Shown here piece by piece: positions 1-4,370 of a DNA stretch of 5,301 nucleotides; the stretch's first letter is position 1; each line of letters starts with the position of its first letter. Position numbers and translations under genes: made by a program. The DNA comes from Acinetobacter sp. (GTDB taxonomy: Bacteria > Pseudomonadota > Gammaproteobacteria > Pseudomonadales > Moraxellaceae): contig SSHD01000103.1 in the NCBI GenBank assembly GCA_008017255.1, forward strand, positions 1 to 5,301, read 5' to 3'. The notes below the pieces were generated by a model. The model made no database searches. It was not told where the DNA came from and worked only from the letters and a program-made list of their open reading frames with translations.

Positions 1-67
1 CAAATCTTTACAGTTTATTTGCATGAACTTGTCTGGGAGTCCAGATTTAGTTTAGCGCCAACAAACG

Positions 68-76
68 TTATGCACA
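68..76 (+). promoter_or_regulatory. DnaA box, perfect (TTATGCACA)
   Basis: This 9-mer matches TTATNCACA exactly. It is the leftmost box and lies downstream of the predicted start of the divergent leftward transcript, about 130 bp from the next box. It may be an outlying origin box or may influence the rpmH-side promoter. Confidence 0.65.
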
Positions 77-90
77 TGCTACTTTATTGA

Positions 91-119
91 ATTATAATAG
101 TGTTTAAATTCATCAACAA
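91..119 (-). promoter_or_regulatory. Divergent promoter, probably for rpmH-rnpA outside the window
   Basis: Read on the minus strand there is a perfect -10 TATAAT at 96-91. A -35 of TTGTTG lies at 119-114 with a 17-base spacer. Transcription would start near base 84 and run leftward off the window. In Acinetobacter and many other gammaproteobacteria rpmH (ribosomal protein L34) and rnpA lie divergent from dnaA, so they are the expected targets. No rpmH coding sequence is visible in the window, so the leader would be longer than about 80 nt. The -35 is poor (3 of 6) but the -10 and spacing are ideal. Confidence 0.5.
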
Positions 120-123
120 CTTA
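111..123 (+). promoter_or_regulatory. Possible IHF binding site
   Basis: Bases 112-123 read ATCAA-CAAC-TTA. This fits the IHF consensus WATCAANNNNTTR at every specified base except the first W, which is C. An A/T-rich stretch lies just upstream, as is common at strong IHF sites. IHF bends origin DNA in E. coli to help DnaA open the unwinding element. The site overlaps the -35 of the divergent minus-strand promoter, so it could also affect that promoter. The motif is degenerate and chance matches are common in A/T-rich DNA. Confidence 0.3.
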
Positions 124-177
124 TAAGCAAGTTTACACACAAGATAAACCGAAAGTTTAAATTTAATTCCGACGCTT

Positions 178-195
178 TAAATTTAAATTCAAAAC
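178..195 (+). repeat. Left arm of an 18-bp perfect inverted repeat
   Basis: TAAATTTAAATTCAAAAC here is the exact reverse complement of bases 418-435. The match ends at both sides (177 against 436, 196 against 417). The 222 bp between the arms hold six of the nine DnaA-box-like sites and the 30-bp pure A/T run. Low-complexity A/T sequence makes part of this match easier by chance, but the GTTTTG end is not low complexity. Confidence 0.75.
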
Positions 196-202
196 TCTTT
201 AC

Positions 203-211
203 TTACCCACA
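203..211 (+). promoter_or_regulatory. Weak DnaA box (TTACCCACA)
   Basis: This 9-mer has one mismatch to TTATCCACA, C for T at position 4. It lies between the left inverted-repeat arm and the pure A/T run, so it is a plausible low-affinity box next to the unwinding element. Confidence 0.4.
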
Positions 212-238
212 GACGCAACGCTCTTTATAAGTAAATTC

Positions 239-268
239 AAATTTAAAATTTAAATTTATTATTATTAA
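239..268. other. Candidate DNA unwinding element (30 bp of pure A/T)
   Basis: Every base from 239 to 268 is A or T, and between 232 and 268 the only G or C is C238. The run contains TTTAAAATTT, TTTAAATT and four TTA triplets at 256-267, read as TAA triplets on the minus strand. It is flanked by weak DnaA boxes at 203-211 and 282-290. Low duplex stability beside DnaA boxes is the expected form of an unwinding element. The exact melting site is inferred. Confidence 0.6.
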
Positions 269-281
269 GGTTGCATTTTAC

Positions 282-290
282 TGTGGGTAT
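282..290 (-). promoter_or_regulatory. Weak DnaA box (ATACCCACA on the minus strand)
   Basis: The + strand reads TGTGGGTAT, two mismatches from the consensus on the minus strand. It is the closest box-like site to the right side of the pure A/T run, 13 bp away, and is preceded by the direct repeat ATTTTACTGTG. Position supports it more than sequence does. Confidence 0.3.
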
Positions 291-324
291 TGCACTTTTT
301 TATAAATAAAACAGTATTTTACTG

Positions 325-333
325 TGTGAATAA
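325..333 (-). promoter_or_regulatory. DnaA box, perfect (TTATTCACA on the minus strand)
   Basis: The + strand TGTGAATAA is a perfect TTATNCACA match on the minus strand. It overlaps the second copy of the 11-bp direct repeat ATTTTACTGTG (316-326) and the right end of a 6-bp inverted repeat ACAGTA/TACTGT at 311-325. Confidence 0.7.
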
Positions 334-358
334 AGCTGTTTCAATTTCCTTTTATGTT

Positions 359-367
359 TGGGGATAA
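359..367 (-). promoter_or_regulatory. DnaA box with one mismatch (TTATCCCCA on the minus strand)
   Basis: The + strand TGGGGATAA differs from the strong box TTATCCACA at one base, position 7. It is the left member of the four-box cluster at 359-413 and points opposite to the perfect box at 382-390. Confidence 0.45.
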
Positions 368-381
368 CTTTGGGTTGAAAT

Positions 382-390
382 TTATCCACA
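382..390 (+). promoter_or_regulatory. DnaA box, strongest consensus (TTATCCACA)
   Basis: This is an exact match to the high-affinity DnaA box TTATCCACA. It sits in the centre of the densest cluster and its start is 23 bp from the start of another perfect box in the same orientation at 405-413. Confidence 0.85.
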
Positions 391-393
391 GCT

Positions 394-402
394 TGTGCAA
401 AA
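394..402 (-). promoter_or_regulatory. DnaA box with one mismatch (TTTTGCACA on the minus strand)
   Basis: The + strand TGTGCAAAA has one mismatch to TTATNCACA, T for A at position 3. It lies between two perfect boxes (382-390 and 405-413) with gaps of 3 and 2 bp, so bound DnaA molecules could contact each other. Confidence 0.45.
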
Positions 403-404
403 AG

Positions 405-413
405 TTATTCACA
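405..413 (+). promoter_or_regulatory. DnaA box, perfect (TTATTCACA)
   Basis: This matches TTATNCACA exactly and is the right member of the core cluster. The right arm of the 18-bp inverted repeat begins five bases further on. Confidence 0.75.
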
Positions 414-417
414 ATCC

Positions 418-435
418 GTTTTGAATTTAAATTTA
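418..435 (-). repeat. Right arm of an 18-bp perfect inverted repeat
   Basis: This is the reverse complement of bases 178-195 and begins five bases after the perfect DnaA box at 405-413. The two arms frame the core of the candidate origin symmetrically. The role is unknown: it could be a binding site for an origin protein, a structural element, or a family repeat built on TTTAAATT. Confidence 0.75.
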
Positions 436-478
436 TGAACAAACGCTTTCTTTTTCAGCAAAACTGCCCTAAATTTGC

Positions 479-507
479 CTGACAGGTGTGGATAACTTGG
501 TTAGAAT
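479..507 (+). promoter_or_regulatory. dnaA promoter
   Basis: A -35 CTGACA at 479-484 (5 of 6) and a -10 TAGAAT at 502-507 (5 of 6) are separated by the ideal 17 bases. Transcription would begin at about 514, giving a leader of about 58 nt before the dnaA start at 572. A perfect DnaA box (487-495) fills most of the spacer, so DnaA binding should block RNA polymerase. This is the best promoter in front of dnaA. The assignment is by motif only. Confidence 0.7.
487..495 (-). promoter_or_regulatory. DnaA box in the dnaA promoter (autoregulatory operator)
   Basis: The + strand TGTGGATAA is the exact reverse complement of the strongest box TTATCCACA. It lies wholly between the -35 and -10 of the dnaA promoter. 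DnaA autorepression through a box in its own promoter is established in E. coli, and the same logic is inferred here. It is 73 bp to the right of the core cluster and may also count as an origin box. Confidence 0.8.
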
Positions 508-512
508 AACAA

Positions 513-531
513 CCCCTTTGCTGATAAGGGG
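513..531 (+). other. Hairpin at the predicted 5' end of the dnaA mRNA
   Basis: CCCCTT (513-518) pairs with AAGGGG (526-531) around the 7-nt loop TGCTGAT. The predicted transcription start is about 514, so the stem would sit at the extreme 5' end of the transcript, where such stems often slow mRNA decay. An alternative pairing joins AACCC (511-515) with GGGTT (535-539), just before a short T run ending at 542. The main stem is not followed at once by a T run, so I do not call it a terminator. Confidence 0.45.
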
Positions 532-571
532 CTTGGGTTTTTAAATTTAAATGGATAGATAGGGGATACAC

Positions 572-1966
572 ATGCTTTGGACGGACTGCTTAACTCGCTT
601 GCGACACGAGCTCTCTGACAACGTCTATGCAATGTGGATTCGTCCGTTGGTTGCTGAAGAAGTTGATGGGGTGATGCGTTTATACGCCCCCAATCCGTAC
701 TGGACGCGCTATATTCAAGATAATCATTTAGAGTTGATTTCAATTTTGGCGGAACAATTGTCAGAGGGACGCGTACGCCAAGTCGAGATTTTGGTAGATT
801 CACGCCCTGGTACAATTTTATCGTCCAATGAGCAACCAGCAACCACAACTGCTGCACTCAATTCGCAAGCTGCTGCGCCAGTAAAAATCAAGAAAGAGGC
901 AGATTTAGTTCAAGCGAATCAAAGCCTCAATAAAATACCGAAGAAAAAACAACTCAATCCACAGTTTAGTTTTTCATTGTTTGTAGAAGGTCGTTCTAAC
1001 CAAATGGCTGCGGAAACCTGTCGTAAGGTGTTAACCCAATTGGGTGCTTCACAGCACAATCCTTTGTTTTTATATGGCCCAACCGGTTTGGGTAAAACGC
1101 ATCTTATGCACGCGGTGGGGAATGCATTATTGCAAGCTAAGCCAAATGCACGGGTCATGTACATGACCTCGGAAAGTTTTGTTCAAGACTTTGTCAGCTC
1201 TTTGCAAAAAGGCAAAGTAGAAGAATTTAAGAAAAACTGTCGCTCTTTAGATTTGTTATTGGTCGATGATATTCATTTATTGGCAGGTAAAGAGGCGAGT
1301 CTGGTTGAGTTTTTCTATACTTTCAATGCTTTACTCGATGAGTCTAAACAAATTATTTTAACTTCAGATCGTTATCCGAAAGAATTGACCGAACTTGATC
1401 CGCGTTTGGTGTCACGTTTTTCTTGGGGTTTATCGGTAGGGGTTGAGCCACCAGATATTGAAACCCGCATCGAAATTTTACTGAAAAAAGCCGAAAACAG
1501 TGGTGTAGATTTACCGCGAAATTGTGCTTTATTTATTGCACAACAAGTCGTTGCCAACGTACGTGAATTGGAGGGCGCACTGAATAAAGTGGTTGCGATT
1601 TCACGTTTTAAAGGCACTGCAATTGAATTAGATGTGGTGCGTGAATCTTTAAAAGATGTGTTGGCGATTCGTGCGCGCACCATTAGCGTAGAAAATATTC
1701 AACGCGTGGTGAGTGAATATTTCCGTATTGCACTGAAAGATTTAGTTGGACCTAAACGCACCCGTATTTTTGCACGACCTCGTCAGTTGGCTATGGGCTT
1801 AGCCCGTGAATTGACTGGTGATAGTTTTCCTGAGATCGGGATGGCATTTGGTGGGCGTGACCATAGTACGGTGATGCATGCTTGCGAGAAGGTTGCTAGC
1901 CTGCGTGAAGAAGATCCAATTTTTAATGAAGATTATAAAAATTTACTGCGTTTGTTACAAAGTTAA
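572..1966 (+). CDS. dnaA: Chromosomal replication initiator protein DnaA
   Basis: DnaA is the AAA+ ATPase that binds DnaA boxes, melts oriC when ATP-bound and recruits the replicative helicase. The protein has 464 residues and is complete. Domain I covers roughly 1-80, followed by a variable, Ala/Gln/Lys-rich linker to about residue 128. The AAA+ domain has Walker A GPTGLGKT (169-176), Walker B LLLVDD (228-233), sensor 1 LTSDRYP (263-269), the arginine-finger segment DPRLVSRF (276-283, R282) and sensor 2 RELEGAL from R331. Domain IV holds the basic PKRTR segment near 394-398 and the DNA-binding signature GRDHSTVMHA (428-437). The ATG at 572 follows AGGGG (561-565) with six bases between. An in-frame ATG at 551 is ruled out by a TAG three codons later. 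Expression is probably self-limited by the DnaA box in the promoter at 479-507. The closest relatives I recall are Acinetobacter DnaA proteins. Confidence 0.98.
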   Translation: MLWTDCLTRLRHELSDNVYAMWIRPLVAEEVDGVMRLYAPNPYWTRYIQDNHLELISILAEQLSEGRVRQVEILVDSRPGTILSSNEQPATTTAALNSQAAAPVKIKKEADLVQANQSLNKIPKKKQLNPQFSFSLFVEGRSNQMAAETCRKVLTQLGASQHNPLFLYGPTGLGKTHLMHAVGNALLQAKPNARVMYMTSESFVQDFVSSLQKGKVEEFKKNCRSLDLLLVDDIHLLAGKEASLVEFFYTFNALLDESKQIILTSDRYPKELTELDPRLVSRFSWGLSVGVEPPDIETRIEILLKKAENSGVDLPRNCALFIAQQVVANVRELEGALNKVVAISRFKGTAIELDVVRESLKDVLAIRARTISVENIQRVVSEYFRIALKDLVGPKRTRIFARPRQLAMGLARELTGDSFPEIGMAFGGRDHSTVMHACEKVASLREEDPIFNEDYKNLLRLLQS

Positions 1967-1978
1967 TTGATTTTTTTT

Positions 1979-2001
1979 GAGTTGCAAACTGCTTGTAACT
2001 C
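1979..2001 (+). other. Hairpin in the dnaA–dnaN intergenic region
   Basis: GAGTTGCAA (1979-1987) pairs with TTGTAACTC (1993-2001) around the loop ACTGC, giving nine pairs with one G·U. It begins 13 bases after the dnaA stop. A run of eight T lies before the stem (1971-1978) and no T run follows it, so it does not fit an intrinsic terminator on the + strand. On the minus strand the stem is followed by A, which also does not fit. It may stabilise or mark processing of a dnaA-dnaN transcript. Confidence 0.5.
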
Positions 2002-2010
2002 GAGCATAGT
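1982..2010 (+). promoter_or_regulatory. Weak candidate promoter for dnaN
   Basis: TTGCAA (1982-1987) and CATAGT (2005-2010) each match 4 of 6 consensus bases with a 17-base spacer. The -35 lies within the left arm of the hairpin at 1979-2001. Internal promoters for dnaN are known in E. coli. The sequence support here is modest and read-through from the dnaA promoter would also explain expression. Confidence 0.25.
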
Positions 2011-2057
2011 ACAGTGCTAACTTTTATATCGACTTGTGTTTTTAAGAGGGTTCAATC

Positions 2058-3206
2058 GTGCGTTTGAAAATCGCTAAAGAAAGTTTAATCAATGTGTTAT
2101 CGCAAGTGGTTGGGGTGGTTGAGCGCCGTCACACGTTGAATATTCTTTCCAATGTTAAAATTCAAACCACACAACAGGCACTGACCATTACCGGATCTGA
2201 TTTGGAAGTTGAAATGGTTGCCAGTACTACTTTGGCTGATGGTGCTTGTTTAGAAGCTGGTGAAACCACGGTACCAGCACGTAAGTTGGTTGAAATCTGT
2301 AAATCACTGCCTACTGCGGCATTAATCGATTTACACATTACCGAAGACCAACGCTGTATTTTAAAATCAGGAAATAGTCGTTTTGTCTTGGGCACACTGC
2401 CAGCAGAAGACTATCCCTTATTAAGCACAGATAACAGTCAAGGCACGCAAGTGCAAGTGACGCAACGCGAATTAAAACGCTTATTTGAAAAAACTGCCTT
2501 TGCTATGGCAGTGCAAGATGTCCGGTTTTATTTAACTGGTACTTTGCTTGAAATTGATCAAAATCAATTACGTACCGTAACAACAGACGGTCACCGTTTG
2601 GCATTGTGTGAAGTGGCTGCGTCTTCTACCGCACAGCAATTGGTGCAAGCGATTGTACCGCGCAAAGCGGTTGGAGAATTGCAACGCTTACTCAGTGTTG
2701 AAGACGAGCAAATCACCTTGTTAATTGGTCGTGAATTATTTAATGTGACCATTAACACTGCTAGCCGTGATAAAGAACAGGCGGATATTAGCGTCCGTTT
2801 CACCACTAAATTAATCGATGGTAAATTTCCAGATTATCGCCGTGTGATTCCAAAAGGTGGCGATAAACACGTGCTGATTGCGCATGATGTGTTTAAACAA
2901 TCGCTACAACGGGTGGCGATTTTAAGTAATGAAAAATTACGTGGCGTGTTTTTAAACTTCAATCCAGATGTCTTGCAGTTACGTGCCAATAACCCTGAAC
3001 AAGATGAAGCGATTGAAGACCTAGCTATTCAATATCAAGATGTGGCTTTAGAAATGTCATTTAATGCACAATATATTCTTGATGTATTGGGTGTGCTCGA
3101 TGGTGATGATGTTAGAATGAGTATGACTGAAGCGAATCAGTCGGTCTTGGTGCAAGACCCTACCCAACCCGACCAAGTGTATGTAGTTATGCCAATGCGA
3201 GTTTAA
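2058..3206 (+). CDS. dnaN: DNA polymerase III beta subunit (sliding clamp)
   Basis: DnaN forms a ring-shaped dimer around DNA that tethers DNA polymerase III and serves as a docking platform for other polymerases, MutS, ligase and Hda-type factors. The 382-residue protein is complete and has the three repeated clamp folds, roughly 1-125, 130-255 and 256-382. Recognisable motifs are TTDGHRLAL (175-183), KLIDGKFPDYRRVIP (251-265), ANNPEQDEA (310-318) and the C-terminal YVVMPMRV. It is about 16 residues longer than the 366-residue E. coli clamp. Part of the extra length is a charged segment near 236-246, which I recall also in Acinetobacter clamps. The start is GTG at 2058, preceded by AAGAGGG (2044-2050) with seven bases between. 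It lies 91 bp after dnaA and 21 bp before recF, so co-transcription with recF is likely. Confidence 0.97.
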   Translation: MRLKIAKESLINVLSQVVGVVERRHTLNILSNVKIQTTQQALTITGSDLEVEMVASTTLADGACLEAGETTVPARKLVEICKSLPTAALIDLHITEDQRCILKSGNSRFVLGTLPAEDYPLLSTDNSQGTQVQVTQRELKRLFEKTAFAMAVQDVRFYLTGTLLEIDQNQLRTVTTDGHRLALCEVAASSTAQQLVQAIVPRKAVGELQRLLSVEDEQITLLIGRELFNVTINTASRDKEQADISVRFTTKLIDGKFPDYRRVIPKGGDKHVLIAHDVFKQSLQRVAILSNEKLRGVFLNFNPDVLQLRANNPEQDEAIEDLAIQYQDVALEMSFNAQYILDVLGVLDGDDVRMSMTEANQSVLVQDPTQPDQVYVVMPMRV

Positions 3207-3227
3207 TGTGTATTGAGTTTTTAGCAC

Positions 3228-4322
3228 ATGCAGCTTACGCGTTTAAATATAGAGCGTGTTCGAAATTTACAAGCGGTTGCGCTCCAAGAGTTGCAGCCGT
3301 TTAATATTTTTTATGGACAAAATGGTTCTGGCAAAACCTCCATTTTAGAAGCCATTCATTTGTTGGCTACAGGGCGTTCATTTCGTACTCATATCCCTAA
3401 GCGTTACATTCAACATCATGCTGAACATGCAGTGATATTTGCCCAATCGCCGCAAGAGCGAATTGGAATGCAAAAATTTGCATCGGGGGAGCAATTAATT
3501 AAAGTCAATGGCGATAGTATTGCCAGCCAAAGTCAATTGGCAAAGTTGTTGCCGTTACAGCTGATAGACCCACAAAGTACCGATATTATCGATCAAGGTT
3601 CGAAACCCCGACGGCAGTTGTTAGATTGGTTAATGTTCCACGTGGAACCTGAGTTTTATTTTGCTTGGCAATATTATTCGCGTGCGTTAAAACAGCGCAA
3701 TAGTTTATTGAAATCACGCCGCAATTTATCCCTCGCAGACTTAGAACCGTGGAATAAAATGCTCAGCGAATATGGTGAAATTTTGCATTCGCAGCGTGTT
3801 GCAATGATTGAGCAATGGCAGCAATTTTTTCAGCAAGATGTACGGCAATTATTACCCAATCTAGAAATTACTCTGGAGTATCAGGCGGGCTTTCATATTG
3901 AACAGGGTTTAATGCAAGATTTGATTCAGCAACACACAAAAGATATCGACCGACGCTATACGGAATATGGTCCACACCGGGCCGATTTATGCCTAAAAAT
4001 AGCTGGTGATGCCTTGCGCAGCGATGCTGCTCATGTACTGTCGCGCGGGCAAAAAAAGTTGTTAATCATGGCATTAAAACTGTCACAAATTGCAATGCTC
4101 CATGCGGCAAATAAGGAAACTGTGGTATTATTGGATGATCTGACAGCTGAATTGGATTTCGCTGCGCAGCAACGGTTAATTGAGCGATTGAGTCAGTTAG
4201 GAAGTCAGGTTTTTATGACCACTTTAGACCAAAGTTCGGTATTAAAACACGTACATGATTTGTCGATTTCATTTCAATTATTTCATGTTGTACACGGTCA
4301 AGTCAGTTTGGCTGCGCCGTAA
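3228..4322 (+). CDS. recF: DNA replication and repair protein RecF
   Basis: RecF is an SMC/ABC-like ATPase that binds gapped DNA and, with RecO and RecR, helps load RecA for gap repair and restart of stalled forks. The 364-residue protein is complete. It has Walker A GQNGSGKT (30-37), the conserved GPHRADL (248-254), the ABC signature LSRGQKK (271-277) and Walker [13 protein letters not shown] (299-310, D303 and D304). The ATG at 3228 is the first possible start because an in-frame TAG lies at 3222-3224. The ribosome-binding site is weak: only GAG at 3215-3217, ten bases upstream. Low expression is usual for RecF. A 16-bp parS-like sequence is embedded in codons 136-141. Confidence 0.96.
   Translation: MQLTRLNIERVRNLQAVALQELQPFNIFYGQNGSGKTSILEAIHLLATGRSFRTHIPKRYIQHHAEHAVIFAQSPQERIGMQKFASGEQLIKVNGDSIASQSQLAKLLPLQLIDPQSTDIIDQGSKPRRQLLDWLMFHVEPEFYFAWQYYSRALKQRNSLLKSRRNLSLADLEPWNKMLSEYGEILHSQRVAMIEQWQQFFQQDVRQLLPNLEITLEYQAGFHIEQGLMQDLIQQHTKDIDRRYTEYGPHRADLCLKIAGDALRSDAAHVLSRGQKKLLIMALKLSQIAMLHAANKETVVLLDDLTAELDFAAQQRLIERLSQLGSQVFMTTLDQSSVLKHVHDLSISFQLFHVVHGQVSLAAP
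3634..3649. promoter_or_regulatory. parS: parS centromere-like site inside recF
   Basis: TGTTCCACGTGGAACC is palindromic over its central 14 bases and fails only at the outer pair. It fits the widely conserved ParB-binding parS consensus (TGTTNCACGTGNAACA) at 15 of 16 positions. ParB would load here, spread, and be moved by ParA to segregate newly copied origins. The site is about 3.2 kb from the DnaA-box cluster, the usual neighbourhood for parS. It encodes part of M136 through P141 (…MFHVEP) of RecF. It is the only full match I saw in the window. The identification is by motif only. Confidence 0.8.
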
Positions 4323-4370
4323 TTTTATTTTCTTATTTTGAATAGAATAGATATTAACTAGGGAGTAACC

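Larger units (their letters stand above)
68..495. other. oriC: Candidate chromosomal replication origin (oriC)
   Basis: The gene-free stretch upstream of dnaA carries nine DnaA-box-like 9-mers between 68 and 495. Five match TTATNCACA perfectly (68-76, 325-333, 382-390, 405-413, 487-495) and four have one or two mismatches. The densest cluster is at 359-413. An uninterrupted A/T run at 239-268 is the best candidate for the unwinding element, and an 18-bp perfect inverted repeat (178-195 and 418-435) brackets most of the boxes. The 91-bp dnaA–dnaN gap has no DnaA box, so the origin is best placed here. DnaA would bind the boxes, melt the A/T-rich DNA and recruit helicase. The functional limits are inferred and the true minimal origin may be smaller. 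Confidence 0.82.
103..552. repeat. Dispersed TTTAAATT repeat family in the origin region
   Basis: TTTAAATT occurs at 103-110, 156-163, 176-183, 182-189, 249-256, 426-433 and 540-547, with a partial TTTAAAT at 546-552 and a related TTTAAAATTT at 242-251. The centre TTTAAA is palindromic, so most copies read nearly the same on both strands. I did not notice full copies in the coding part of the window. The repeats may be part of the unwinding sequence, by analogy with the A/T-rich 13-mers of E. coli oriC, or simply reflect A/T bias. One tandem pair sits in the dnaA leader between the 5' hairpin and the ribosome-binding site. Confidence 0.6.

Noticed and set aside
551..571. Upstream in-frame ATG at 551 as a dnaA start
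   Set aside because: The frame reads ATG GAT AGA TAG and stops at once.
501..857. Minus-strand open frame of 118 codons across the dnaA leader and dnaA start
   Set aside because: It overlaps the dnaA leader and the coding sequence of domain I, resembles no family I know, and its product is low complexity. It is a shadow of dnaA.
1104..1112. TTATGCACG inside dnaA as a DnaA box
   Set aside because: One mismatch at the last base, isolated from the cluster, and it encodes conserved residues just after Walker A.
919..1683. Minus-strand open frames at 919-1164 and 1372-1683
   Set aside because: Both lie wholly inside dnaA and have no recognisable motif or supporting signals.
1971..2001. T run plus hairpin after dnaA as an intrinsic terminator
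   Set aside because: The T run comes before the stem on the + strand and no T run follows it. On the minus strand the stem is followed by A.
2162..2806. Minus-strand open frames at 2162-2395 and 2591-2806
   Set aside because: Both lie inside dnaN, and the translations look like antisense of a conserved gene.
2868..2873. CACGTG in dnaN as a second parS
   Set aside because: Only the central six bases match. The flanks lack the required TGTTN and NAACA arms.
4343..4348. TAGAAT before gyrB as a -10 promoter element
   Set aside because: No acceptable -35 lies 16-18 bases upstream. gyrB may still have its own promoter, but the sequence does not show it clearly.
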